In this document: in pieces, positions 29,218 through 38,370 of the stretch
Position numbering within the stretch: position 1 is the stretch's first letter
Layout of the letters: every line of letters begins with the position of its first letter
DNA from: Pseudomonas mendocina
GTDB taxonomy: Bacteria > Pseudomonadota > Gammaproteobacteria > Pseudomonadales > Pseudomonadaceae
NCBI GenBank assembly: GCA_037482215.1
Contig: CP148074.1
Coordinates: forward strand, 620,001 to 684,000
DNA: 64,000 bases
Direction of reading: 5' to 3'
Translations under genes and position numbers: made by a program
Notes under the pieces: generated by a model
What the model saw: only the letters and a program-made list of their open reading frames with translations
Told to the model about the DNA's origin: nothing
The model's database searches: none

Positions 29218-30222
29218 TTACTCGGCGTTTGCCTGAACGATCGTGCTCAGCCAGCCACGGATGCGGCGATTGAGTTGTTCCTGCTCCACATCCGGGTTAC
29301 CCGGCAGCGCTTTCATGGCGATTTGAATATAGGCCGGATGTTTCTGCCGCTTACTGGCTTGCGAGCGTTTGAGGGCAGACTGCCGGTCGGCATCCTGATC
29401 CTTATAGTAAAAATCGCCAGTGGCCAGTTTCAGCTGCGGAATTAATTCCTCCAGCGCTGGGCTATAGCCCTCAGGCAATTTGGCTGCAACCAGCAATAAG
29501 TTTTTCACAGAGGCTGGTTTGCGCTCAGAAAGATACCGGGCTGCCCAATAAGCCCCCGTTCCGTGACCCAGCAAAACAATGGTTTTGGCCTGTTGCTGTT
29601 CGGCATAGGCAATGGCAGCGTCGACGCGCTGCAAAATGTGCTCTGCTCGGGTTTTACGCAGCTCTTCAGGCTCAGGTGTGTGCTCGATTGGGGCCGACTC
29701 TGTGGCTGTGGAGGGAGCCGTATCGGCTGTTTCTTCCTGCTGTGTCTCGTCGGTGGTTGGCTCACTGGTGCTCGGCTCCGTTTCCACAGCGGGTGGGGCT
29801 GGACGCTTAAGGGAGATCGGGTTGACCGGGCTGGGTAACGTGACGCTCAGTGTGTGCCAGCCAGCGTCGGGTAATTTTTTACGCAATGGCCCGGCGCTTT
29901 TCGGCCAGTCAGCACTTTCATCATCGCCAGGCAGGAGAATAACCGCACCGCTGGGCTCGCCCACATTGGCGGGTAGCCAGAGGGCGAGAAATGTCTCATC
30001 ACCTGCCTGCAGTTGCTGTTGTTCTTTTTTATCCAGCTGATGTTCAAGCGCTTGAGCCTCAGCCTTGGTGCGATCAGCAATAGGTGGTCGTTCAACCTCA
30101 ACGGGTTGTGACTGTTCTTGTGTGTCGCTCGCTTCAGTTGGCGGCTCCTCTGCCCATGCAAGCGGAGTCAGGGAGGCGCACAAGACTAAGCAGAGCGGCA
30201 ACTGGGTTTTAAGGCGTGACAT
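29218..30222 (-). CDS. DUF3530 family exported protein
   Basis: A 334-residue protein from ATG 30222 with a signal peptide (MSRLKTQLPLCLVLCASLTP...AWA). An Arg/Glu-rich stretch follows, then an alpha/beta-hydrolase-like fold interrupted by a Thr/Glu/Pro-rich low-complexity insert (about 165-200). In the position of the nucleophile elbow the sequence is 'LLGHGTGAYWAARYL', GHGTG in place of the usual GxSxG, so ordinary esterase activity is doubtful. The same gene lies beside agtS in P. aeruginosa as I remember it. Function unknown. The region 30223-30501 upstream holds an inverted repeat (30343-30373). Confidence 0.8.
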   Translation of the reverse strand: MSRLKTQLPLCLVLCASLTPLAWAEEPPTEASDTQEQSQPVEVERPPIADRTKAEAQALEHQLDKKEQQQLQAGDETFLALWLPANVGEPSGAVILLPGDDESADWPKSAGPLRKKLPDAGWHTLSVTLPSPVNPISLKRPAPPAVETEPSTSEPTTDETQQEETADTAPSTATESAPIEHTPEPEELRKTRAEHILQRVDAAIAYAEQQQAKTIVLLGHGTGAYWAARYLSERKPASVKNLLLVAAKLPEGYSPALEELIPQLKLATGDFYYKDQDADRQSALKRSQASKRQKHPAYIQIAMKALPGNPDVEQEQLNRRIRGWLSTIVQANAE

Positions 30223-30342
30223 GTGAGGTTCCTTGGCGAGACCCGCGTGATAAGCCTGATCTGAGTCATTGTTTGATGAGCTAGGCGGCGATTGAGTGTG
30301 CAAAAAAGCGCTGTGACGGCTCATGGTGTTAGATACATGATT

Positions 30343-30373
30343 CGCAATACGAACGTACCATTCGTAAACTGCG
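30343..30373. promoter_or_regulatory. extended inverted repeat between DUF3530 gene and agtS
   Basis: TACGAA (30348-30353) and TTCGTA (30361-30366) form a 6-base inverted repeat, flanked symmetrically by CGCA (30343-30346) and TGCG (30370-30373). It lies in the intergenic region between the divergent DUF3530 and agtS genes and resembles an operator. The regulator is unknown. Confidence 0.4.
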
Positions 30374-30501
30374 CCTGCTGAGCGCTTTTATTCTGTCTAA
30401 GCCGTATCCGTAGCCCTGTATCAAAAGTGGGGGCAGCGAGGCGGTGTTTTTCCAGCCAGAAGAGCGTTTACCCGCCTTGAAGTATTAGGAGTACCAGCGC
30501 T

Positions 30502-32892
30502 TTGCGGTTTTTTCTAGTGTTGTTGTTATGGCCTGCACTTTTGATGGCAGAAACGTCCGTGATGCCATTGCGCCCGGCGTTAAGTCCGGAGCAGCAGGCA
30601 TGGCTGGAAGCTAATCCAAAGCTGCGTGTTGGTTTAATCATGCAGGCCCCTTGGGCTCAGTTTGACCGCCGGGAAAATGCGCTCAGCGGGGCCAACGTGG
30701 AACTGATGCAGCGTGTGCTGGAGAGCATCGGTGTTGAGCCCATTTGGCAGCGCTATACGGATCAAGCCGCTCTTGAGAAAGCCATCGCCCGAGGTCAGGT
30801 GGACCTGGCGCCGGGATTACAACAGACGCCAGCAGGGCTGCGCCGCTGGGATTTTTCCGATCCGTACATGCGCGTTCCGCATATGGTTGTGGGCGAGCGA
30901 CGTGCCAGCAGCACGGTGGATTTGGACAGCGTCCCCCGTGATGAACGTGTTGCCCTACGCGGCTCAGGTCAGGCTGCTGAATACCTGCGTACTACCCATC
31001 CACATTTGGACTTGCACCTAGTGGGCAGTGATCGTGATGCCATGGAGCGGGTATTACGCCAGGAAGTCAGCTATGCGGTGGTGGATGAGGCGCAGTTGAG
31101 TATCTTGCTTCAAGAGCCGGCCTTTATGGGGTTGAGCATTGTAGGGGATACCGGCCTGTCTCAGTTATTGAGGATTGCCACCCGCCGTGATCAGCCGATC
31201 CTGGGGGAAATTATTGTGGCGGTGTTGCAGGCTTATCCCGCCTCTGAGCTGGACCAGTTGCACAGTAAGTGGATGCCTCTGAATAGCCGTGATCAGGGCA
31301 ACCCCCTCGTATTCTGGCGCAGCTTCAGCTTTTTCCTGGCGTTTGCCCTTATGGGCGTTGGGATGATTGTCAGCTACCTGCTACGCCAACGCCGCACATT
31401 GGAACGGCAGTTGATCTCCGCGCGAACCGAACTCGCTCAGCGAGAAGAGGCTGCGCAGGCGTTACGACTCAGTCAGTTCTCCATTGATCAGAGCACTGTC
31501 GGCATTCTCTGGGTTAATTGGGACAGCCATGTGCGATATGCCAACCGTGCCGCCGAACGCATGCTGGGCTATGGCAGCAATCGGCTGGTGGACGTGCCAC
31601 TGCAACGTTTGGACGCGGGGATGAGCATGGATCGCTGGCTGATGTTGTGGCGTCAGGCGCGAAGTTCGGAATCGCTTCAAGGTTATGAGATCGACTACAT
31701 ACAGGCTGATGGTGGACGTTTGCCCGTAGAGATTTCCCTGAGCTTTCTGCGTTTTGGTATGAGTGAGTACCTGGTGGTGTTTCTCACTGACATCACCGAG
31801 CGGCGCAAAACTCAGGCGGCGCTGCTGGAAAGTGAGGCGAGATTAAAAGGGATTGCGGGCAACGTACCGGGGCTGGTGTTTCGTCTGGAACGGCTGCCAG
31901 GTGAGGATGCTGTGGAGTTCGCCTATATCAGTGAAGCCAGCCGCGAGCTGGTGGGCTATGCCCCGGAAGAGTTGCGTCCTCCAGAGAAAGGCATCCGCAG
32001 CCTGGTGCATCCCGATGACCTGAGCAATTACCGACGCATTCAGGATGCCGCCTTCAGCAGTGGCAGCGATTGGCGCTGGCAAGGGCGGATTGTGACCCGT
32101 GCCGGAGAGATTCGCTGGGCCGATATCAAGGCCACGACGCGAATCTTGGCCGAAGGTGTGGTGGTGTGGGACGGCATTGTCTGGGACATCACTGAGAACA
32201 AACAGGTTGAGCTTGAACTGGCAGATTCCCGAGCCCGACTGCGCGAGCTGGCCGCGCACCTGGAAAGCGTGCGCGAAGAAGAAAAAGCCCGTATTGCCCG
32301 GGAGGTGCACGATGAACTGGGGCAGGTACTGACTGTACTGAAGCTGGAAACCGCTATGTGTGAGCTGGCATTTGCAGGGCAGGTCCAAGGGCTGGATGCG
32401 CGTCTGCAAAGTATGAAGCGCTTGATTGCCCAGCTCTTCCAGCTGGTGCGGGATGTGGCCACAGCGTTGCGCCCGCCGATTCTGGATGCGGGCATTGCCT
32501 CAGCGATTGAGTGGCAGGTCCGCCGCTTTGAAGCGCGTACGCAAATTCCTTGTATGGCCGAGGTGCCTGAGGCGGTGCCTGTCATCAGTGATGCCAAGGC
32601 TATCGGCTTGTTCCGCATCCTTCAGGAGGCCCTGACTAATGTCATGCGTCATGCTCATGCACACAGTGTTCAGGTGTTCCTGAAAGTGGAGGATGGCAGC
32701 CTTTGGTTGACCATTACCGACGATGGCAAAGGGTTTTCCCCGCAAAAGCGGCAGGCAGGCCAGTCATTTGGCTTGGTCGGTATGCAAGAACGGGTGTTCA
32801 TGCTCGGTGGGCATTTGCAGATTGACAGCGAACCGGGCGAGGGGACTACCCTGATCGTGCAAGTGCCACTGGATGAGGAGGAAATCGCTTGA
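30502..32892 (+). CDS. agtS: hybrid-sensor-like histidine kinase AgtS
   Basis: The sensor of the AgtSR system, reported in P. aeruginosa to respond to 4-aminobutyrate and 5-aminovalerate. The start is TTG 30502 with AGGAG ten bases upstream. The 796-residue protein has a signal sequence, a periplasmic substrate-binding domain of the SBP_bac_3 type (about 30-255), one membrane helix (about 270-295, 'FFLAFALMGVGMIVSYLL'), two PAS domains with PAC (about 320-440 and 445-575), a HisKA_3 domain with the phosphorylated His603 in 'REVHDELGQ', and an HATPase domain ('DDGKGFSPQ'). It overlaps agtR by 4 bases. Confidence 0.88.
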   Translation: MRFFLVLLLWPALLMAETSVMPLRPALSPEQQAWLEANPKLRVGLIMQAPWAQFDRRENALSGANVELMQRVLESIGVEPIWQRYTDQAALEKAIARGQVDLAPGLQQTPAGLRRWDFSDPYMRVPHMVVGERRASSTVDLDSVPRDERVALRGSGQAAEYLRTTHPHLDLHLVGSDRDAMERVLRQEVSYAVVDEAQLSILLQEPAFMGLSIVGDTGLSQLLRIATRRDQPILGEIIVAVLQAYPASELDQLHSKWMPLNSRDQGNPLVFWRSFSFFLAFALMGVGMIVSYLLRQRRTLERQLISARTELAQREEAAQALRLSQFSIDQSTVGILWVNWDSHVRYANRAAERMLGYGSNRLVDVPLQRLDAGMSMDRWLMLWRQARSSESLQGYEIDYIQADGGRLPVEISLSFLRFGMSEYLVVFLTDITERRKTQAALLESEARLKGIAGNVPGLVFRLERLPGEDAVEFAYISEASRELVGYAPEELRPPEKGIRSLVHPDDLSNYRRIQDAAFSSGSDWRWQGRIVTRAGEIRWADIKATTRILAEGVVVWDGIVWDITENKQVELELADSRARLRELAAHLESVREEEKARIAREVHDELGQVLTVLKLETAMCELAFAGQVQGLDARLQSMKRLIAQLFQLVRDVATALRPPILDAGIASAIEWQVRRFEARTQIPCMAEVPEAVPVISDAKAIGLFRILQEALTNVMRHAHAHSVQVFLKVEDGSLWLTITDDGKGFSPQKRQAGQSFGLVGMQERVFMLGGHLQIDSEPGEGTTLIVQVPLDEEEIA

Positions 32893-33518
32893 TTCGTGTA
32901 GTAGTGGCTGAAGATCACACCATTGTCCGTGAAGGCATCAAACAGCTGATCGGAATGGCTCGTGACCTTGAAGTGGCGGGGGAGGCCGGCAACGGCGAGC
33001 AGCTGATGGAGACCCTGCGTAAGGTTGAGTGTGATGTCGTGCTGTTAGACATCTCAATGCCTGGTGTTAATGGCTTGGAAGCGATTCCACGTATTCGTGC
33101 TTTAGCCAACCCCCCGGCGATCCTGATGTTGTCTATGCATGATGAGGCCCAGATGGCAGCCCGTGCACTGAAAATTGGGGCCGCCGGGTACGCCACCAAA
33201 GACAGCGATCCTTCGTTGCTGGTTACGGCCATCCGCAAGGTGGCCAGCGGTGGACGCTACATTGACCCTGAACTAGCGGATCGCATGGTATTTGAGGTGG
33301 GGCTGACCGATTCGCGGCCACCTCACTCGCAGCTGTCCGAGCGGGAATTTTCGGTGTTTGAGCGCTTGGTGAAAGGCGAGGGGGTTAATGATATTGCCCT
33401 CCATCTGGCCGTCAGCAATAAAACCGTTAGCACCCATAAAGCACGTTTGATGCAGAAGTTAGGGCTGCATTCAGTCGCCGATCTGGTTCGCTACGCGGTG
33501 GAGCATAAACTGCTCTAA
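32889..33518 (+). CDS. agtR: LuxR/NarL-type response regulator AgtR
   Basis: The partner of AgtS, inferred to activate the downstream agtABCD transporter. The 209-residue protein starts with TTG 32889 overlapping the agtS stop. The receiver domain (1-120) has Asp54 as the phosphorylation site ('VVLLDISMPG') with acidic E8/D9 and Lys near 104. The LuxR-type HTH spans about 145-205 ('LSEREFSVFERLVKGEGVND', 'NKTVSTHKARLMQKLGLHSV'). A perfect inverted repeat between this gene and agtA (33646-33663) is a likely binding site. Confidence 0.9.
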   Translation: MIRVVVAEDHTIVREGIKQLIGMARDLEVAGEAGNGEQLMETLRKVECDVVLLDISMPGVNGLEAIPRIRALANPPAILMLSMHDEAQMAARALKIGAAGYATKDSDPSLLVTAIRKVASGGRYIDPELADRMVFEVGLTDSRPPHSQLSEREFSVFERLVKGEGVNDIALHLAVSNKTVSTHKARLMQKLGLHSVADLVRYAVEHKLL

Positions 33519-33645
33519 ATCGGTGCATTGAGGGTGGTTGTTAACGTCTGAATGTGAGGTGTGTCAGGCGTTGCAAGGGGTTCGCATGCGCCTTGGTGGT
33601 GCATGGCGTGCCCGGTTTTATGCCTCTGGTTAAATTCTTTTGTTT

Positions 33646-33663
33646 TGTAGGGATTGCCCTACA
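33646..33663. promoter_or_regulatory. candidate AgtR operator upstream of agtA
   Basis: A perfect 7-base inverted repeat TGTAGGG / CCCTACA separated by ATTG, 112 bases before the agtA start. NarL-type regulators often bind such short-spaced dyads. It lies in the 257-base gene-free interval between agtR and agtA. The assignment to AgtR is inference from position. Confidence 0.5.
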
Positions 33664-33775
33664 GCAAATACTCCTCCTGCCCGACAAAAGGTTGTCATCC
33701 CGCCTGATTCTTTCGTACCAATTCCCGCACTAGTCTTGTGCCATCCGCGTGAAGACAACAATAAAGGGTGTGGTA

Positions 33776-34885
33776 ATGACCGGGTCTCAGGCTAATGATG
33801 TATTGGTCAGCTTTCGTGGCGTGCAAAAAAGCTACGACGGCGAAAACCTGATCGTCAAAGATCTCAATCTGGACATCCGTAAGGGTGAGTTCCTGACCTT
33901 GCTGGGGCCGTCTGGCTCGGGCAAAACCACCAGCCTGATGATGCTGGCGGGTTTCGAAACCCCCACAGCAGGTGAAATCCTGCTGGGTGGCCGTTCCCTC
34001 AATCGTTTGCCTCCGCACAAGCGCGACATCGGCATGGTTTTCCAAAACTATGCCCTGTTCCCGCATATGACGGTGGCTGAGAACCTCGCCTTCCCGTTGA
34101 GCGTGCGTGGCATGTCCCGCACCGACAGCACCGAGCGAGTCAAGAAAGCGCTTTCCATGGTGCAGCTCGACAGCTTCCGCAACCGCTACCCAGGCCAGCT
34201 TTCCGGTGGTCAGCAGCAGCGTGTTGCGCTTGCCCGTGCCCTCGTGTTCGAACCCCAGCTGGTGCTGATGGATGAACCTCTGGGTGCATTGGATAAGCAA
34301 CTGCGTGAACACATGCAGATGGAAATCAAGCACCTGCACCAGCGCCTGGGCGTCACCGTTGTGTATGTGACTCACGACCAGGGCGAAGCACTGACCATGT
34401 CCGATCGTGTTGCGGTCTTCCACCAGGGTGAAATTCAGCAGATCGCTGATCCGCGCACCCTGTATGAGCAGCCGAGCAACACCTTCGTTGCCAACTTCAT
34501 TGGCGAAAACAACCGTATTTGTGGGCGTCTTGCCAGCCGTAACGGTGATCGTTGCACGATCACATTGCCGCGTGGTGAGCAGATCGAAGCGTTGGCGGTA
34601 AACGTTGGCGAGGTGGGTGAGCCCGTGACCCTGTCGATCCGTCCTGAACGAGTGCGCCTTAACGGGCACAGCGAGGCTTGCAGCAACCGGTTCTCCGGGC
34701 GCGTAGCTGAGTTTATTTACCTGGGCGATCACGTGCGGATTCGCATGGAGGTTTGCGGCAAGGACGATTTTTACGTGAAGCAACCAGTTGCCGAATTGGA
34801 CCCATCCTTGAGTGTCGGTGACCTGGTTCCGCTGGGCTGGCAAGTTGAACACGGCCGTGCCCTCGACCCGCTTCAGCAAGACTGA
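33776..34885 (+). CDS. agtA: ABC transporter ATPase AgtA (polyamine/GABA-type)
   Basis: The ATPase of the AgtABCD importer for 4-aminobutyrate and 5-aminovalerate. The 369-residue protein starts at ATG 33776 (AAAGGG upstream); an in-frame ATG nine codons earlier was rejected as lacking a ribosome site. It has Walker A 'LLGPSGSGKTTSLMMLAG' (about 43-60), signature 'LSGGQQQRVALARAL', Walker B 'LVLMDEPLGALD', the switch His 'VTHDQGEAL', and a C-terminal TOBE domain (about 285-360). It is the PotA type of MOI/spermidine-putrescine ATPase. First gene of agtABCD. Confidence 0.9.
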   Translation: MTGSQANDVLVSFRGVQKSYDGENLIVKDLNLDIRKGEFLTLLGPSGSGKTTSLMMLAGFETPTAGEILLGGRSLNRLPPHKRDIGMVFQNYALFPHMTVAENLAFPLSVRGMSRTDSTERVKKALSMVQLDSFRNRYPGQLSGGQQQRVALARALVFEPQLVLMDEPLGALDKQLREHMQMEIKHLHQRLGVTVVYVTHDQGEALTMSDRVAVFHQGEIQQIADPRTLYEQPSNTFVANFIGENNRICGRLASRNGDRCTITLPRGEQIEALAVNVGEVGEPVTLSIRPERVRLNGHSEACSNRFSGRVAEFIYLGDHVRIRMEVCGKDDFYVKQPVAELDPSLSVGDLVPLGWQVEHGRALDPLQQD

Positions 34886-34925
34886 GAGTCAACATCTGAG
34901 TAGATTTACAGAGGAGATTAGAACA

Positions 34926-35957
34926 ATGATGAAATCCCTGAAACTCGCGGTATTGGCTGCAAGCGTAGCGTGTGGGGCGCAGGCGCTGGCAGCAGATCTG
35001 ACCGCCATCTCTTTCGGCGGCGCCAGTAAAGATGCACAGGCTAAAGCCTTCTATGGTCCGTTCGAGCAAGCAAGCGGCCACAAGGTCATCGCTGGCGAGT
35101 ACAACGGCGAAATGGCTCGCGTCAAAGCCATGGTCGACACCAAAAGCGTGAGCTGGAACCTGCTGGAGGTTGAATCTCCAGAACTGACCCGCGGTTGTGA
35201 TGAAGGTCTGTTCGAGCAGCTGGACACCAGCGTGTTTGGTAATCCGGAAGACTTCATTCCAGGCACTATTCAGCCATGCGGCGTGGGCTTCTTCGTATGG
35301 TCCACCGTACTGGCTTACAACGCCGACAAACTGTCTGCCGCTCCGACCAGCTGGGCTGACTTCTGGGACGTGAAGAAATTCCCAGGCAAGCGTGGCCTGC
35401 GTAAAGGCGCCAAGTACACCCTCGAGTTCGCGCTGATGGCCGACGGTGTTGCGCCGAAGGACGTCTACGAAGTGCTGGCTACCCAAGAAGGCGTGGACCG
35501 TGCATTCCGTAAACTGGATGAACTGAAGCCGCACATTCAGTGGTGGGAAGCCGGTGCTCAGCCGCCTCAGTATCTGGTATCGGGCGACGTAGTAATGAGC
35601 TCGGCTTATAACGGCCGTATCGCAGCCGTACAGGGCGAAAGCAACCTGCAAGTCGTTTGGAACGGCGGCATCTATGACTTCGACTCCTGGGCCATCCCGA
35701 CTGGCGCCAAGAACAAGCAAGAGGCCATCGAGTTCATCAAGTTCGCGATTCAGCCAGAAGCTCAAAAGGTTTTCTCTGAAAACATCGCTTACGGTCCGAC
35801 CCGTAAAGACGCCATCAACCTGTTGGCTCCTGAGCGTCTGAACGTCATGCCGACCACACCGGAAAACATCAAGAACCAAGTGGCCATTGATGTGGTGTTC
35901 TGGGCTGACTACGGCGAGCAACTGGAACAGCGCTTCAACGCCTGGGCCGCTCGCTAA
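34926..35957 (+). CDS. agtB: periplasmic substrate-binding protein AgtB
   Basis: The PotD-type solute-binding protein of the same importer. From ATG 34926 (GAGGAG upstream; the second ATG at 34929 is an equal alternative) it has 343 residues, with a signal peptide ending near 'CGAQALAA', and the SBP_bac_8-like fold ('LTAISFGGASKDAQAKAFYG', 'VGFFVWSTVLAYNADKL', 'YDFDSWAIPTGAKNKQEAIE'). It follows agtA by 40 bases and precedes the two permeases by 136 bases, a usual gap where a binding-protein mRNA segment is separately stabilised. Confidence 0.88.
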   Translation: MMKSLKLAVLAASVACGAQALAADLTAISFGGASKDAQAKAFYGPFEQASGHKVIAGEYNGEMARVKAMVDTKSVSWNLLEVESPELTRGCDEGLFEQLDTSVFGNPEDFIPGTIQPCGVGFFVWSTVLAYNADKLSAAPTSWADFWDVKKFPGKRGLRKGAKYTLEFALMADGVAPKDVYEVLATQEGVDRAFRKLDELKPHIQWWEAGAQPPQYLVSGDVVMSSAYNGRIAAVQGESNLQVVWNGGIYDFDSWAIPTGAKNKQEAIEFIKFAIQPEAQKVFSENIAYGPTRKDAINLLAPERLNVMPTTPENIKNQVAIDVVFWADYGEQLEQRFNAWAAR

Positions 35958-36093
35958 GACCCCGGCTGCAGGCCTGTCACTGCACAACCTGCAGCCTGTT
36001 TTACAGAAAGCGTTGCCCAGTGCCTAAGTGGTATGGGCAGCGCGACCAGATTTCTTCGTCGCGCTATGCGACGGTTGTATGCGGAGTCACCCC

Positions 36094-37341
36094 ATGGCCA
36101 GCGTTCTGCCTGCCTCTGATATTCCCGGAACCAGCCTCAAGCAGCGTCTGGCCCGTGCCGAGCGCTTCAATCGCCTCAAGTCCAAGGCCTTGATCCTGCC
36201 GCTGCTGGTATTCCTCCTGCTGACCTTTATTGTGCCGATCGCCGCCTTGCTGTGGCGCAGCGTGGAAAACCCCGAAGTCGTCAGCTCCATGCCGCAAACG
36301 GTAGAAGCCATTGCCTCGTGGGATGGTCGTGGTTTGCCGGATGAGTCGGTCTACCGCGCCATGGCTTCGGACATTGTCGAAGCCCGCAAACAACGGGTGC
36401 TGGGCGATCTGTCAAAGCGCCTGAACATGGAGCAAGCGGGTTTTCGCAGCCTGATCAACAGTACGGCGCGTAAGTTGCCGCTGGCCACTGAGCCTGAGTC
36501 GTACAAGATTGCGCTGGAAACCATGGACGAGCGCTGGGGCGACCCGGCCTACTGGCAGGTGATTCGTCGCAACAGCAGTTCCGTAACGCCTTATTACCTG
36601 CTGGCGGCCCTGGATCACCGTATTGATGACCTTGGCGAGCTGGCTGCTGCTACGCCGGATCAAGCGATTTACCTGGATATCTTTGCCCGTACCTTCTGGA
36701 TGAGCTTGGTGATTACCGCCATCTGTCTGGTGCTGGCCTATCCGGTGGCCTACCTGCTGGCTAACCTGCCTGCGCGGCAGAGCAACCTGCTGATGATTTT
36801 GGTCCTGTTGCCGTTCTGGACTTCGATCTTGGTACGTGTTGCAGCTTGGATCGTACTGCTTCAGTCCGGTGGTTTGATCAACAGTGGTTTGATCGCCATG
36901 GGCATCATTGATGAGCCGCTGCAGTTGGTGTTCAACCGCGTCGGGGTTTACATCTCGATGGTGCACATCATGCTGCCGTTCATGATCCTGCCGATTTACA
37001 GCGTGATGAAAGGCATTTCGCCAACCTATATGCGTGCGGCCGTTTCGCTGGGTTGCCATCCGTTTGCCAGCTTCTGGCGCGTGTACTTCCCGCAAACCCT
37101 CGCCGGTGTGGGGGCTGGTGGCCTGCTGGTGTTCATCCTGTCGATTGGTTACTACATCACCCCGGCACTGCTGGGCAGCCCGAATGACCAGATGATCAGC
37201 TACTTCGTAGCCTTCTACACCAACGTGTCGATCAACTGGGGTATGGCGACTGCACTGGGCGGCTTGCTGCTGGCAGCCACACTGCTGCTGTATGTGGTGT
37301 ACGGCTGGCTGGTTGGTGCAAGCAAATTGAAGCTGGCCTGA
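36094..37341 (+). CDS. agtC: ABC transporter permease AgtC
   Basis: One of two inner-membrane permeases of AgtABCD. The 415-residue protein begins at ATG 36094 (GGAG upstream). It has a first membrane helix at about 30-50 ('LILPLLVFLLLTFIVPIAAL'), a long periplasmic loop of about 150 residues, and then the BPD_transp_1 domain with five more helices and the EAA-type loop 'YMRAAVSLGCHPFASFWRVY'. The PotB-like topology and the large loop fit this permease subclass. It precedes agtD by 72 bases. Confidence 0.88.
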   Translation: MASVLPASDIPGTSLKQRLARAERFNRLKSKALILPLLVFLLLTFIVPIAALLWRSVENPEVVSSMPQTVEAIASWDGRGLPDESVYRAMASDIVEARKQRVLGDLSKRLNMEQAGFRSLINSTARKLPLATEPESYKIALETMDERWGDPAYWQVIRRNSSSVTPYYLLAALDHRIDDLGELAAATPDQAIYLDIFARTFWMSLVITAICLVLAYPVAYLLANLPARQSNLLMILVLLPFWTSILVRVAAWIVLLQSGGLINSGLIAMGIIDEPLQLVFNRVGVYISMVHIMLPFMILPIYSVMKGISPTYMRAAVSLGCHPFASFWRVYFPQTLAGVGAGGLLVFILSIGYYITPALLGSPNDQMISYFVAFYTNVSINWGMATALGGLLLAATLLLYVVYGWLVGASKLKLA

Positions 37342-37413
37342 GTCAGGCCGCTGAAGACGGGCTGGCAGCGTAATGCGCCAGCCCGGTCAGACAGGAATTT
37401 TCGGAGATAGAGC

Positions 37414-38241
37414 ATGCTCAGTCCATACATGTCGCCCATCGAACGCATCTGGCACTACAGCCTGCGCACCCTCGTCGCGCTGGTGCTGCTGTTCCTGATT
37501 CTGCCGGTGTTGGTCATCGTTCCGTTGTCGTTCAACTCGGGAACTTTTCTGGTTTACCCGCTGCAAGGTTTTTCCCTGCGTTGGTATGAAGCATTTTTCA
37601 CCTCAGCTGAGTGGATGCGCTCGCTGAAAAACAGCATGATCGTCGCGCCTGCCGCCACGGTGCTGGCAATGGTCTTCGGTACCTTGGCTTCCATTGGCCT
37701 GACCCGGGGTGAGTTCCGTGGCAAGGCGCTGGTGATGAGCTTGTTGATCTCGCCGATGATCGTCCCGGTGGTCATCGTTGGTGTGGCCAGCTACTTGTTC
37801 TTTGCTCCGCTGGGGCTGGGCAACAGCTACATTTCGCTGATCGTGGTACACGCGGTACTGGGTGTGCCGTTTGTGATCATCACCGTGTCCGCGACTCTGC
37901 AAGGCTTTAACCATAACCTGGTGCGTGCTGCAGCCAGCCTGGGGGCATCTCCGCTGACCACCTTCCGCCGTGTCACTCTGCCGCTGATTGCGCCGGGTGT
38001 GATCAGTGGTGGTCTGTTCGCCTTCGCCACCTCGTTCGATGAAGTGGTGGTGACCCTGTTCCTTGCAGGCCCGGAGCAAGCCACCCTGCCACGGCAAATG
38101 TTCAGCGGTATTCGTGAGAACTTGTCGCCGACCATTGCGGCAGCAGCCACGCTGCTGATTGGCTTTTCTATCCTGCTGTTGCTGACACTGGAATGGCTGC
38201 GCGGTCGCAGCGAGAAAATGCGTACCCAACTGCCGGAATAA
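37414..38241 (+). CDS. agtD: ABC transporter permease AgtD
   Basis: The second permease of AgtABCD, PotC-like, 275 residues with six hydrophobic segments. The EAA loop is 'VRAAASLGASPLTTFRRVTL'. ATG 37414 has CGGAG upstream. It is the last gene of agtABCD and is followed by a GC-rich hairpin (38272-38295) before rpe. Confidence 0.88.
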   Translation: MLSPYMSPIERIWHYSLRTLVALVLLFLILPVLVIVPLSFNSGTFLVYPLQGFSLRWYEAFFTSAEWMRSLKNSMIVAPAATVLAMVFGTLASIGLTRGEFRGKALVMSLLISPMIVPVVIVGVASYLFFAPLGLGNSYISLIVVHAVLGVPFVIITVSATLQGFNHNLVRAAASLGASPLTTFRRVTLPLIAPGVISGGLFAFATSFDEVVVTLFLAGPEQATLPRQMFSGIRENLSPTIAAAATLLIGFSILLLLTLEWLRGRSEKMRTQLPE

Positions 38242-38271
38242 GCATCAGCTAGCGTTATAACCGCAGTGCTA

Positions 38272-38295
38272 AACGAGCCCGCTTGCGGGCTCGTT
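38272..38295 (+). terminator. hairpin after agtD
   Basis: An 11-base perfect stem AACGAGCCCGC / GCGGGCTCGTT with a TT loop. There is no long T run, but its strength and position 30 bases after the operon make it a likely terminator between agtABCD and rpe. Confidence 0.6.
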
Positions 38296-38370
38296 GGTCA
38301 ACTGACGGCGGCAGCTTGCCATCGCCTCGGGTACAATGTGCGGCTTTCGTGAATGCCACTGAGGTGCGCC

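Noticed and set aside
33695..34879. A 394-codon minus-strand frame opposite agtA
   Set aside because: Antisense shadow of the ATPase gene; no ribosome site or recognisable domain.
34713..35987. A 424-codon minus-strand frame opposite agtB
   Set aside because: Antisense shadow of the binding-protein gene.
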